A stretch of 64,000 nucleotides of DNA, from the NCBI GenBank assembly GCA_002104895.1, contig MCFG01000133.1, positions 50,001 through 114,000 on the forward strand, written 5' to 3'. Every line of letters begins with the position of its first letter. Position 1 is the stretch's first letter. This DNA is from Anaeromyces robustus. Taxonomy: Eukaryota; Neocallimastigomycota; Neocallimastigomycetes; Neocallimastigales; Neocallimastigaceae. This document shows positions 23,108 to 35,856 of this stretch, piece by piece. The position numbers were made by a program, and so were the translations under genes. A model generated the notes under the pieces. The model did no database searches, was not told the origin of the DNA, and saw nothing but the letters and a program-made list of their open reading frames with translations.

Positions 23108-23454
23108 ATAATAAATTCCTTGCTTGAAATAATAGCAAGAAAACTGTGTGTAGTCTATAAAAATCATTTTCAATTTTTGTGTTAAAAACATTTTAAAAAA
23201 AGGCGTTTATAGGAGCGAATAGAGCTCATATATAGTGTTTGCAAGTGATATTTGCTCAATCCCTTACCTGACGAATAGATTTGGTTCTAGACCAGGTAAA
23301 ACTACACCATCGGTAGTAACCGTAGCCCTTTTAAGAGAAAACGGTTCTGGAGGTTTAAGGGAGCACTAGCGAATAAGGAGCTTGGTATACCGAAATACCA
23401 AGATTAAAATTATATAGTTTTTAAAATTTATTTTGTGCTCACTCGCGGCACTAG
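22801..23454 (+). mobile_element. LTR retrotransposon family C, primer-binding site and leader
   Basis: One base after the family C LTR comes TGGTCCTTCGAACCGGA (22802-22818), which fits the 3' end of a tRNA-Tyr (acceptor TCGAAGGA plus CCA). Then come simple AAT repeats, a poly-A of about 36 bp (23068-23103), and a GC-richer leader, 23205-23450. The leader shares blocks such as AGAGCTCATATA and AATAAGGA with the family G leader at 26515-26780. Families C and G may therefore share a lineage. No coding domain is left. It ends abruptly at a family G LTR fragment. Confidence 0.6.
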
Positions 23455-24651
23455 TTATAAAAGAATAAAAGCACAAAGAAAAATATTTTAACTAAAAGTT
23501 TTACACCTATTTATACTTTTTGCGGAAAAATAGTTTTAAAAATAAAAGTTCATAAAAATAATAAAAAATTGCTAGAAACTAAGATATTTTGATATAAAAT
23601 GAATCTCATAGAAAAATAAAGAAATATTATATAATTTTTTCTTAAAGTTTCTAATTTTATTCCATGTAATTCTATAAAGAAATACAGAAATAAAATACAG
23701 AAACAAATACAGAATAAAATACAGAAATTTATAATAAATAAATTTAAAATAAAATTTTTATAAAATTTGGAACAAGGTGTGAGTCGAACCCAGAGTGTTC
23801 GCCCAGATGGTCATAGTTACTAACCACTAGACCATGGTTACTGTTTTACTAATTGAGAGATTCGTTACATGGTCCTCCTTCAGGATTCGGATACCGGACG
23901 AATCTTAAAACTAGGCTAAACTATACTAAAAAATTTTTTAACTAAATTTTAAACTATACTATATAGGTGTAAAAATAATATAATTTGATATTAATAAAAA
24001 TACATGAATAGTAATAAAATACATGAATATTAATAAAGTTTATATGATATTGATAATAATAATAAGGGAAACTAAGCTAAACTAAACTAAGATTTAAACT
24101 AATAATAATACTAAGTTTGATAAAAATATTGATAAAATAGGTTTAATAGTTGAGATTCATTATTTAAGTTTTTCTTTTTCATTTTGATTTGTTTTTAACA
24201 AAATAACAGGGTAAATTTTCAGGTGGTTTATCTTCATAAGGGAGGTATGCATCAACTTTAAATTCTTTAAATTTGTTGTTTTGTTTTCTTTTGTATTTAA
24301 TTGATTTTGAATTACTGATTGCAAAGTATGAAGAGTTGTTAATAATTTCTTTTGAATTTGCTAGGAAAAAATTTTGACATGTAGAATATTTATTTGATTT
24401 TGAATAAAAATTTGAATTTGATTTATTCTTATCATTCACACTCTCCTTCGAAAAGATTGGATTATTAGGTTTAGAAAAATTATTATTTTGAATATGTTGA
24501 TTTGAAAAATTAGATTTTAAGCAAGAATTAAGATTGCCAGAGGAAACAGATTGATTGCCAGATTTCAGATTATTACAAGAATTATTGTTAAAAGAATCGT
24601 TACTAAGATTAACAGAGTTACAAGGAGAATTACTAGAGTTAACAGGATTAC
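23455..24651 (-). mobile_element. LTR retrotransposon family G, truncated minus-strand copy
   Basis: On the minus strand: the end of gag (about 24651 down to 24179, Asn/Ser-rich tail ending in PCYFVKN), a 3' untranslated part, a purine-rich GAAGGAGGACCA next to the LTR, and 415 bp of the 3' LTR (23869 down to 23455). Both ends are cut off by neighbouring elements. Fragment; a few breaks. Confidence 0.8.
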
Positions 24652-27530
24652 TGTAACGAATCTCTCAATTAGTAAAACAGTAACCATGGTCTAGTGGTTA
24701 GTAACTATGACCATCTGAGCGAACACTCTGGGTTCGACTCACACCTTGTTCCAAATTTTATAAAAATTTTATTTTAAATTTATTTATTATAAATTTCTGT
24801 ATTTTATTCTGTATTTGTTTCTGTATTTTATTTCTGTATTTCTTTATAGAATTACATGGAATAAAATTAGAAACTTTAAGAAAAAATTATATAATATTTC
24901 TTTATTTTTCTATGAGATTCATTTTATAACAAAATATCTTAGTTTCTAGCAATTTTTATTATTTTTTATGAACTTTTATTTTTAAAACTATTTTTCCGCA
25001 AAAAGTATAAATAGGTGTAAAACTTTTAGTTAAAATATTTTTCTTTGTGCTTTTATTTTTTTATAACTTTATATATATTAGTAATAATTAATTCATAAGT
25101 AGTTCGAAATACTACAAAGATTAGTTATTATTAATTTTTAATAATTAATAAAACTATATTTTAATAAAACAAATTTTAAATAAAAAATAAATTAAAATTA
25201 TACTAATATATATCGACACCGACCTTCCGGGTTAACAAAGGAAAGGTGTTCCGATATTACAAAGTATAATTAACTTCCTTTTATTTTATTTTCTTTTCGT
25301 GTACGTTTTCAATATTGGTGTCAATTGTAATATTGGAACTACCGTTCCGTTACAATAAAAGCACCCAATAAAAGAAACACCGCCTGGAACCTTAGTGTCG
25401 AAAATTTTGGAATCTGCTACCAATTTTTAGCTTCTACCTTTTATTGGATTCTACCGCCTTTTAGAACTACCTTTTGGATACTACTTCTTTAGTTTTGATC
25501 GTAGAATACTACTTTTCCTAGTTTCTGGATACTACCTTTTCTAGCAATAATCTTTTAGTCTTAGCTTTTGGATATTTCTACCTTAGTCTCTGATTCCTAG
25601 TTATCTACCTTGAATAATTCCTAGTTTTTAGTCTTGTCTTAGTCTTGTCTACTTCTTGTTTACCCTTTGTCTACTTTTCTTGAATAATTCTAGTATCCAT
25701 CCTATCAAGTATCTTTCTCGAATAAAAATTTTTCTTGATAAAGTAAAAAAATAAAGCACCCAGATTCCACCCGTCCTTAGTTTAACCAAGTTCTTAGAAC
25801 TACCGCCTAGTTTCTCTCCTTAGTCTTAGCCACTTTACTTTGAATTGCCTTTGAACTACTTAGAAACTTTAGTTATTGGAAATTTTGTACCACCCTAGAA
25901 TAGTTAAAAAATTTTCTTGTGTAACATTTTGAAAAAATTTCCTTGTACTACCCAAAGATAAAAATAGTGTACCCCATAGCATTTGGAAAAGATTTTGTAC
26001 TACCTTGCCAGTGATAATTTTGGAAAAATTAATAAATTAAATTAAAAAATTAAATAAATTAAATTAAGTGAATGAATATTAATAAATTAAATAAATTATT
26101 ATAAAAAATTAAGTGAATGAATAAATTATAGAATAGATAAATTAAATTATTTTTCAAAAAATTTTTTCTAGTCAAAAAAAAAAAAAAAAAAAAAAAAAAA
26201 TTTATTTTTGTTATATAGTTTAAAAAAAAAAAAATTTTTTATAAATTTAATAAAATTTTTAATAAGGAGAATCATTCTGAGGATCCTTATTTTATATTGT
26301 CTTTCTTTTCTTTTTATAATTAAATTTCGAGTTTCACATTGGCCCTCGCTGGTAGGCACAGACGTAAGTCCTACATTCAGCTCGAGTAAGTTGATAAACT
26401 GAAAGAACAGCAGTGTGAAATAGAAAAAATTATTAAAAGAAAAACATCTTTGTAAACTTCTGTGTAATCAAATATTTATTAAATTTTTAAGGTAAATTAT
26501 TTATAAAATATACTAGGAGCGTTTAGAGCTCATATACAGAGTGTTTGGCGTAAGTAACTAGTTTCTAGTAGGTTAAGAAACTATAGTCAATTAGTTACTT
26601 AGGTATTGATAAAAGTGGGTAGTGTGAAAAGCACGCTTTCTTGGGGGAAGGAATTGTTGTGTGATAAAAAGCACTGCAATATCGGACGTTCAAGTTCAAT
26701 ACCTTCGTAAGCTCTTGCAAATAAGGAACTTCAGTCACCGAAGGCTGGAGGTTGGTCGTGAAGGTGAAGCGACTTTAATTATATAGTTTTAATATTTATT
26801 TCGAGGTCTAGTATATACCTCTAGTTAGTAGCTTTTGCCGGTTTATTTTTGAGTTGTAAGGCATAAAAAGCGAAATTAAAATTTAAATTTACCTTAATAA
26901 ACAATTTGAATTCCTAGTCGAGACCAATAATAAATTAATCAAATAAAGATGAACGAAGATAACTTTCTCAATGCAAACGTTATGTACAAAGATGGATTCG
27001 CTGGAGACCGTCGTTTCTTTAAAGGCTTCCTTGCAAAAATGAACCTTGTCTTTATGTTGCAACCAGAAAAGTTTTCTGAAGATCCAATCAAGGTTGCATA
27101 CATCATTTCCAGACTTTACGGTTCTGCAATGAATTGGGCCGCAACTTTAATTGAAAATGTGGACCCATGTTTAGATGACTATGAAGCGTTTATATCCAAG
27201 TTTAAAGCTACCTTTGGAAATTATGATTCAACCTTCATAGCAAACCAAAAGCTCAGAACCATTAAACAGAGACGTCTTGGAGATGTAAGAAGCTACATCC
27301 TGGAGTTCAATAAATACGCAGATGACTCTTCTTGGAATGAAGCTGCTAAAATGGATGCTTTTCTCGCAGGATTAAACGACAATATTGCAACTAGAATCTT
27401 AGAAATGTTTCCTGGACCACAATCCTTATTCTCTCTTCAAACCATAGCTTCTCGTATAGATTTAAGACTTTCTACGCATAATCAATATTTTAAATAGAAT
27501 AATTCAAGTAATCATTCTTTTGGTCGTCAT

Positions 27531-30500
27531 TGTAACGGAACGGTAGTTCCAATATTACAATTGACACCAAAATCTGAGGTAAACACAAACAAAATAAAAT
27601 TTAAAATAAAAGATACTTATTGCAATATCAGAACACCTTTCCTTTGTTAACCTGAAAGGTCGGTGTCGAGATATATATATTAGTAAGATTTAGTTTTAAG
27701 TTTTATTTTATTTTTATTTAAAATATGTTTTATTAGAATTTAGTTTTATTAATTATTAAAAATTAATAATAACTAATCTTTGTAGTATTTCAAACTACTT
27801 ATGAATTAATTATTACTAATATATATAAAGTTATAAAAGAATAAAAGCACAAAGAAAAATATTTTAACTAAAAGTTTTACACCTATTTATACTTTTTGCG
27901 GAAAAATAGTTTTAAAAATAAAAGTTCATAAAAAATAATAAAAATTACTAGAAACTAAGATATTTTGTTATAAAATGAATCTCATAGAAAAATAAAGAAA
28001 TATTATATAATTTTTTCTTAAAGTTTCTAATTTTATTCCATGTAATTCTATAAAGAAATACAGAAATAAAATACAGAAACAAATACAGAATAAAATACAG
28101 AAATTTATAATAAATAAATTTAAAATAAAATTTTTATAAAATTTGGAACAAGGTGTGAGTCGAACCCAGAGTGTTCTCCCAGATGGTCATAGTTACTAAC
28201 CACTAGACCATGGTTACTATTTTACTAATTGAGGGATTCGTTACATGGTCCTCCTTCAGGATTCGGATACCAGACGAATCTTAAAACTAGGCTAAACTAT
28301 ACTAAGAAAATTTTTAACTAAATTTTAAACTATACTATATAGGTGTAAAAATAATATAATTTGATATTAATAAAAATACATGAATATTAATAAAATACAT
28401 GAATATTAATAAAGTTTACATGATATTAATAATAATAATAAGCTAAACTAAGCTAAACTAAACTAAGATTTAAACTAATAATAATACTAAGTTTGATATT
28501 AATAAAAATATTGATAGAATAAGGTTAATAGTTGAGATTCATTATTTAAGTTTTCTTTTTCATTTTGATTTATTTTTTAACAAAGTAACAAGGTAGATTT
28601 TCAGGTGGTTTGTCTTCATAAGGGAGATATGCATCAACTTTAAATTCTTTAAATTTGTTGTTTTGTTTTCTTTTGTATTTAATTGATTTTGAATTATTGA
28701 TTGCAAAGAATGAGGAGTTGTTAATAATTTCTTTTGAATTTGTTAAGCAAAAATTTTGACATGTAGAATATTTATTTGATTTTGAATAAAAATTTGAATT
28801 TGATTTATTTTTATCATTCACACTCTCCTTCGAAAGGATTGGATTATTGGGTTTTGAAAGATTAATATTTTGAATAGGTTGATTTTGAGTATAGGATTTC
28901 AAACAAGAATTAGGATTATCAGAGGAAAAAGATTGATTACTAGGATTACAGGAATTATTACTAAGATTAACAGTATTACAAGAATTTGTACCAAGGTTAA
29001 CAGGATTACAAGAATTTTTACTAGGAAGTACACAAGAGTTAGAAACATGAATTGGTTTATTATTATTTTTCAAAGGTTGAGAATTACTTGATTTTGTACG
29101 TACAGAATGGAAACAAGAAGTATTACAAGAAGGTTTATTGCCAGAGGGGTTTTCAAGATTATTATTATTTTTAGAATAAGGTTTATTAGATTTATCAGAT
29201 TTTGTATTTTGAGAATTCATCACGAATGAATTTGGGAGTATTAAACAATTTGAAAGACAGTAATTTGAATTGAAAGTTATTTCTTTAGTTGTAAAATTGA
29301 TAGAGGGATTGTGAGTTACGAGCCAATCTATTCCAAGAATACCACAATACGAAGGTAGATCCACAATATAGAATTCTGTTTTACAAAGGTGATTTTTATA
29401 TTTCAACGAGATGGGATAAGTTTTACCAAAAATTGTTTGATTTCCGGCTACTCCAGAAACGGCAGGAAAAGTAGAATCAGAATCAAAAGGAATATTGTTT
29501 TCTTTAGCAAAGTGTATATCCATAAGATTTAATTGAGAACCTGAATCGATGAGTAGTTTAGCATTGCAAGAAGAGTTTAAAGTTTGTAGATTGAATTCGG
29601 CAACTGGAGCATTCAAAGATGGATCATCAGAAAGTCTAGGTCTTGATTTTGGTTTGGATTCTGGATTAGAAATAAAAGCATTGCTGGAAGAGGGTTTATT
29701 GTCATCTTCATTCACTTTATTCTTTAAAGGGCAATTATTAACTTGATGATTTTTCGATCCACAGTAGAAACAAAGATGTTCTTTTCTTCTTCTTTCTTTT
29801 TCTTCACGAGTTATTGTTTCATTAGATTTATTCGAAGCAAATTGAAAAGAGTTAGTATGACGACCAAAAGAATGATTACTTGAATTATTTGATTTAAAAT
29901 ATTGATTATGCGTAGAAAGTCTTAAATCTATACGAGAAGCTATGGTTTGAAGAGAGAATAAGGATTGTGGCCCAGGAAACATTTCTAAGATTCTAGTTGC
30001 AATATTGTCGTTTAATCCTGCGAGAAAAGCATCCATTTTAGCAGCTTCATTCCAAGAAGAGTCATCTGCGTATTTATTGAACTCCAGGATGTAGCTTCTT
30101 ACATCTCCAAGACGTCTCTGTTTAATGGTTCTGAGCTTTTGGTTTGCTATGAAGGTTGAATCATAATTTCCAAAGGTAGCTTTAAACTTGGATATAAACG
30201 CTTCATAGTCATCTAAACATGGGTCTACATTTTCAATTAAAGTTGCGGCCCAATTCATAGCAGAACCGTAAAGTCTGGAAATGATGTATGCAACCTTAAC
30301 TGGATCTTCAGAAAATTTTTCTGGTTGCAACCTGAAGACAAGGTTCATTTTTGCAAGGAAGCCTTTAAAGAAACGACGGTCTCCAGCGAATCCATCTTTG
30401 TACATAACGTTTAGATTGAAGAAAGTTATCTTCGTTCATTTTTATTTGATTAATTTATTATTGGTCTCGACTAGGGATTCAAATTGTTTATTAAGGTAAA

Positions 30501-31193
30501 TTTAAATTTTAATTTCGCTTTTTATGCCTTACAACTCAAAAATAAACCGGCAAAAGCTACTAACTAGAGGTATATACTAGACCTCGAAATAAATATTAAA
30601 ACTATATAATTAAAGTCGCTTCACCTTCACGACCAACCTCCAGCCTTCGGTGACTGAAGTTCCTTATTTGCCAGAGCTTACGAAGGTATTGAACTTGAAC
30701 GTCCGATATTGCAGTGCTTTTTATCACACAACAATTCCTTCCCCCAAGAAAGCGTGCTTTTCACACTACCCACTTTTATCAATACCTAAGTAACTAATTG
30801 ACTATAGTTTCTTAACCTACTAGAAACTAGTTACTTACGCCAAACACTCTGTATATGAGCTCTAAACGCTCCTAGTATATTTTACAAATAATTTACCTTA
30901 AAAATTAAATAAATATTTGATTACACAGAAGTTTACAAAGATGTTTTTTTCTTTTAATAATTTTTTCTATTTCACACTGCTGTTCTTTCAGTTTATCAAC
31001 TTACTCGAGCTGAATGTAGGACTTACGTCTGAGCCTACCAGCGAGGGCCAATGTGAAACTCGAAATTTTAATTATAAAAGAAAAGAAGGACAGTATAAAA
31101 ATAAGGATCCTCAGAATGATTCTCCTTATTAAAAATTTTATTAAATTTATAAAAATTTTTTTTTTTTTTTTTTTTAAACTATATAACAAAAAT

Positions 31194-31232
<39 letters not shown>

Positions 31233-32741
31233 ACTAGAAAAAATTTTTTTGAAAAATAATTTAATTTATCTATTCTATAATTTATTCATTCACTTATTTT
31301 TTTATATTAATTTATTTAATTTATTAATATTCATTCACTTAATTTAATTTATTTAATTTTTTAATTTAATTTTATTAATTTTCCGAAAATATCACTGGCA
31401 AGGTAGTACAAAATCTTTTTCAAATGCTATGGGGTACACTATTTTTATCTTCGGGTAGTACAAGGAAATTTTTCAAAATGTTACACAAGGAAAATTTTTT
31501 AACTATTCTAGGGTGGTACAAAATTTTCTATAACTAAGGTTTCTAAGTAATTCAAAGGTAATCCAAGGTAGAGTAGCTAAGACTAAGGAGAGAAACTAGG
31601 TTAAACTAAGGACGGGTGGAATCTGGGTGCTTTATTTTTTTACTTTATCAAGAAAAATTTTTATTCGAGAAGGATACTTGATAGGATGGATACTAGAATT
31701 ATTCAAGAAAAGTAGACAAAGGGTAAACAAGAAGTAGACAAGACTAAGACAAGACTAAAAACTAAGGATTATACAAGGTAGATAACTGGTAATCAAAAAC
31801 TAGGATAGAAGTATTCAAGGGATTAGGAGATTATTACTAGAACAGGTAGTATCCAGAGGCTAAGAAAAGTAGTATTCTAAGATTAAAATTAAAGGAGGTA
31901 GTATCCAAAGGTAGACCTAAAAGGCGGTAGAATCCAATAAAAGGTAGAAACTAAAAATTGGTAGCAGATTCCAAAATTTTCGACACTAAGGTTCCAGGCG
32001 GTGTTTCTTTTGTTGGGTGCTTTTATTGTAACGGAACGGTAGTTCCAATATTACAATTGACACCAAAATCTGAGGTAAACACAAACAAAATAAAATTTAA
32101 AATAAAAGATACTTATTGCAATATCAGAACACCTTTCCTTTGTTAACCTGAAAGGTCGGTGTCGAGATATATATATTAGTAAGATTTAGTTTTAAGTTTT
32201 ATTTTATTTTTATTTAAAATATGTTTTATTAGAATTTAGTTTTATTAATTATTAAAAATTAATAATAACTAATCTTTGTAGTATTTCAAACTACTTATGA
32301 ATTAATTATTACTAATATATATAAAGTTATAAAAGAATAAAAGCACAAAGAAAAATATTTTAACTAAAAGTTTTACACCTATTTATACTTTTTGCGGAAA
32401 AATAGTTTTAAAAATAAAAGTTCATAAAAAATAATAAAAATTACTAGAAACTAAGATATTTTGTTATAAAATGAATCTCATAGAAAAATAAAGAAATATT
32501 ATATAATTTTTTCTTAAAGTTTCTAATTTTATTCCATGTAATTCTATAAAGAAATACAGAAATAAAATACAGAAACAAATACAGAATAAAATACAGAAAT
32601 TTATAATAAATAAATTTAAAATAAAATTTTTATAAAATTTGGAACAAGGTGTGAGTCGAACCCAGAGTGTTCTCCCAGATGGTCATAGTTACTAACCACT
32701 AGACCATGGTTACTATTTTACTAATTGAGGGATTCGTTACA
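27531..32741 (-). mobile_element. Gag-only LTR retrotransposon family G, young nested copy
   Basis: 5,211 bp. LTRs at 27531-28245 and 32027-32741 are both 715 bp and look identical on reading; the target duplication is GTCAT at 27526-27530 and 32742-32746. The orientation is minus: 5' LTR on the right, leader 32026 to 30406, gag-protease reading frame 30405 to 28570, then a purine-rich GAAGGAGGACCA beside the 3' LTR. I find no standard TGG primer-binding site directly after the 5' LTR. It looks whole for its type, and identical LTRs imply a very recent insertion. Lacking polymerase and integrase, it would depend on a partner element elsewhere. Confidence 0.93.
28570..30405 (-). CDS. Gag-protease protein of the young family G element
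   Basis: 611 aa. About residues 1-170 are a Ty3/gypsy-type retrotransposon capsid domain (FFKGFLAKMNLVF, NWAATLIE, FNKYADDSSWNEAAKMDAFL, GLNDNIATRI). About 212-226 are a CCHC zinc knuckle (CFYCGSKNHQVNNC) for RNA binding. About 285-365 are a retropepsin-like domain (LLIDSGSQLNLMD with the catalytic D-S-G, then GILGIDWL). About 380-590 are an Asn/Ser/Cys-rich linker, and the C-terminus is a conserved basic motif (KYKRKQNNKFKEFKVDAYL). Typical role: particle assembly and packaging of the element RNA. There is no reverse transcriptase or integrase after it. The frame is open throughout. Confidence 0.9.
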   Translation of the reverse strand: MYKDGFAGDRRFFKGFLAKMNLVFRLQPEKFSEDPVKVAYIISRLYGSAMNWAATLIENVDPCLDDYEAFISKFKATFGNYDSTFIANQKLRTIKQRRLGDVRSYILEFNKYADDSSWNEAAKMDAFLAGLNDNIATRILEMFPGPQSLFSLQTIASRIDLRLSTHNQYFKSNNSSNHSFGRHTNSFQFASNKSNETITREEKERRRKEHLCFYCGSKNHQVNNCPLKNKVNEDDNKPSSSNAFISNPESKPKSRPRLSDDPSLNAPVAEFNLQTLNSSCNAKLLIDSGSQLNLMDIHFAKENNIPFDSDSTFPAVSGVAGNQTIFGKTYPISLKYKNHLCKTEFYIVDLPSYCGILGIDWLVTHNPSINFTTKEITFNSNYCLSNCLILPNSFVMNSQNTKSDKSNKPYSKNNNNLENPSGNKPSCNTSCFHSVRTKSSNSQPLKNNNKPIHVSNSCVLPSKNSCNPVNLGTNSCNTVNLSNNSCNPSNQSFSSDNPNSCLKSYTQNQPIQNINLSKPNNPILSKESVNDKNKSNSNFYSKSNKYSTCQNFCLTNSKEIINNSSFFAINNSKSIKYKRKQNNKFKEFKVDAYLPYEDKPPENLPCYFVKK

Positions 32742-33584
32742 GTCATACTAACTCTTTTCAATTTGCTTCGAATAAATCTAATGAAACAATAACTCGTGAA
32801 GAAAAAGAAAGAAGAAGAAAAGAACATCTTTGTTTCTACTGTGGATCAAAAAATCATCAAGTTAATAATTGCCCTTTAAAGAATAAAGTGAATGAAGATG
32901 ACAATAAACCCTCTTCCAGCAATGCTTTTATTTCTAATCCAGAATCCAAACCAAAATCAAGACCTAGACTTTCTGATGATCCATCTTTGAATGCTCCAGT
33001 TGTCGAATTCAATCTACAAACTTTAAACTCTTCTTGCAATGCTAAACTACTCATCGATTCAGGTTCTCAATTAAATCTTATGGATATACACTTTGCTAAA
33101 GAAAACAATATTCCTTTTGATTCTGATTCTACTTTTCCTACCGTTTCTGGAGTAGCCGGAAATCAAACAATTTTTGGTAAAACGTTTCCCATCTCATTGA
33201 AATATAAAAATCACCTTTGTAAAACAGAATTCTATATTGTGGATCTACCTTCGTATTGTGGTATTCTTGGTATAGATTGGCTCGTAACTCATAATCCCTC
33301 TATCAATTTTACAACTAAAGAAATAACTTTCAATTCAAATTACTGTCTTTCAAATTGTTTAATACTCCCAAATTCATTCGTGACGAATTCTCAAAATACA
33401 AAATCTGATAAATCTAGTAAACCTCATTCTAAAAATAATAATAATCTTGATAATCACTCTGGCAATAAACCTTCTTGTAATACTTCTTGTTCCCACTCAG
33501 AACGTACAAAATCAATTAATTCACAACCTTTGAAAAATAATAATAAACCAACTCATGTTTCTAACTCTTGTTTACATCTTTATG

Positions 33585-33700
33585 AAAATTCTTGTAATCC
33601 TGTTAATCCTAGTAAAAATTCTTGTAATCCTGTTAATCCTAGTAAAAATTCTTGTAATCCTGTTAATCTTGGTACAAATTCTTGTAACTCTGTTAATCTT
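33585..33700 (+). repeat. 30-bp tandem repeat in the gag linker
   Basis: Three to four copies of a unit encoding NSCNPVNPSK-type decapeptides (TTCTTGTAATCCTGTTAAT core) in the older family G copy. The young copy has fewer and more diverged units, so repeat number varies between copies. Confidence 0.8.
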
Positions 33701-35127
33701 AGTAACGATTCTTTTAATAATAATTCTTGTAATAATCTGAAATCTGGTAATCAATCTGTTTCCTCTGGCAATCCTTATTCTTACTCAAAATCAAATTCTT
33801 CAAATCAACCTATTCAAAATATTAATTTTTCAAAACCCAATAATCCAATCTTTTCGAAGGAGAGTGTGAATGATAAAAATAAATCAAATTCATATTTTTA
33901 TTCAAAATCAAATAAATATTCTACATGTCAAAATTTTTGCTTAACAAATTCAAAAGAAATTATTAACAACTCCTCATTCTTTGCAATCAGTAATTCAAAA
34001 TCAATTAAATACAAAAGAAAACAAAACAACAAATTTAAAGAATTTAAACTTGATGCATACCTCCCTTATGAAGACAAACCACCTGAAAATCTACCTTGTT
34101 ACTTTGTTAAAAAATAAATCAAAATGAAAAAGAAAACTTAAATAATGAATCTCAACTATTAATCTTATTCTATCAATATTTTTATTAATATCAAACTTAG
34201 TATTATTATTAGTTTAAATCTTAGTTTAGTTTAGCTTAGTTTAGCTTATTATTATTATTAATATCATGTAAACTTTATTAATATTCATGTATTTTATTAA
34301 TATTTATGTATTTTTATTAATATCAAATTATATTATTTTTACACCTATATAATATAGTTTTAGTATAGTTTAAAAATTTAGTTAAAATTTTTCTTAGTAT
34401 AGTTTAGCCTAGTTTTAAGATTCGTCTGGTATCCGAATCCTGAAGGAGGACCATGTAACGAATCTCTCAATTAGTAAAACAGTAACCATGGTCTAGTGGT
34501 TAGTAACTATGACCATCTGGGCGAACACTCTGGGTTCGACTCACACCTTGTTCCAAATTTTATAAAAATTTTATTTTAAATTTATTTATTATAAATTTCT
34601 GTATTTTATTTCTGTATTTCTTTATAGAATTACATGGAATAAAATTAGAAACTTTAAGAAAAAATTATATAATATTTCTTTATTTTTCTATGAGATTCAT
34701 TTTATATCAAAATATCTTAGTTTCTAGCAATTTTTATTATTTTTTATGAACTTTTAATTTTAAAACTATTTTTCCGTAAAAAATATAAATAGGTGTAAAA
34801 TCTTTAGTTAAAATATTTTTCTTTGTGCTTTTATTCTTTTAATAACTTTCATATATTAGTAATAATTAATTCATAAGTAGTTCGAAACACTACAAAGATT
34901 AGTTATTATTAATTTTTAATAATTAATAAAACTATATTCTAATAAAACAAATTTTAAATAAAAAAATAAATTAAAATTATACTAATATATATCGACACCG
35001 ACCTTTCGGGTTAACAAAGGAAAGGTGTTCCGATATTACAAAGTATAATCAACCTTCTTTATTTTATTTTTGTGTTCATTTTCAGTTCTCGTGCCAATTG
35101 TAATATTGGAACAACCGTTCCGTTACA

Positions 35128-35851
35128 ATTATAATAATTTAAAGAAATTCTTAGAATTCCAAAAATTTCTAAAGATTAAAATTTACTTTAAGATTTTAAA
35201 TAATTAAAATTGCCCATTTTATCTATTAATTAATTATACAGAAGATATTATAAAAATCAAAGATAAAAATAATTAATACATAGATAAATAATTAAATAGT
35301 ATACTAAAGAATTAAATAATTAAATAGTAAATTAGTTAAATAATTAGAATAGTTATAAATCTAAATCTTAGATTATAATTCTTATCATTAAATTTATTAA
35401 TAGTTTATATAGTTTTAAATTAGTTTTATATAGTTAGATTTTTATCAATATTATTTTATTCATATATTTTATTTAAAACTATACATGTATAAATATATTA
35501 TCAATAGATTATAATAATTAAATGTATTAATAATTATTAGTTTTAGAAAAAGTATAAAAAGGATTGAAATTACAATTACTTATAATCTTTGTAAGATTAT
35601 TAACTAACTAACTTAAATTAATGACTTAATAATCTAATTATTATTTAAACTTTTCTTAATTAATTATTAATAAAAAATATTATTATAAAACTTAATTCTT
35701 TTAAAAAGTGTTCTCTTAACTAATTAATTAATTTCTTGTGTATTAATAAAAATTTGTCTATTATTTATATATTTGTTTAATTAGATATTTTGTTATTAAT
35801 TAAACGTCTTGACCTGACCATTATTAAACCACAACCAACCTCATTTAACAG
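35128..35851 (+). mobile_element. LTR retrotransposon family A, 3' part of an LTR
   Basis: It starts directly at the end of the family G LTR and matches family A from the AAATTCTTAGAATTC block to the end CTCATTTAACA. A TATA-type AAAGTATAAAAAGG is near 35550. Fragment. Confidence 0.75.
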
Positions 35852-35856
35852 ATAAT

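Larger units (their letters stand above)
24652..35127 (+). mobile_element. Gag-only LTR retrotransposon family G, older copy carrying a nested element
   Basis: Parts: 5' LTR 24652-25354, leader 25355-26948, gag in two parts (26949-27530 and 32742-34117) separated by the nested element 27531-32741, 3' untranslated part with a purine tract at about 34441-34453, and 3' LTR 34454-35127. Without the nested element it is about 5.26 kb, the same size as the nested copy. The two LTRs differ in length (703 and 674 bp) and at a number of positions, so the copy is clearly older than the nested one. It is broken by the nested insertion and by about one further break. No reverse transcriptase or integrase is present in this family here. 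Flanks ATTAC/ATTAT are only near-matching and lie in different repeat families. Confidence 0.88.

Noticed and set aside
26168-26402. Short frames on both strands around the family G leader, and their counterparts near 31000-31260
   Set aside because: They lie in the untranslated leader next to homopolymers and differ between the two copies.
33572-33754. Minus-strand frame of repeated RITRIF units, and a plus-strand shadow with LVILLILV
   Set aside because: Both are shadows of the 30-bp tandem repeat in the gag linker.
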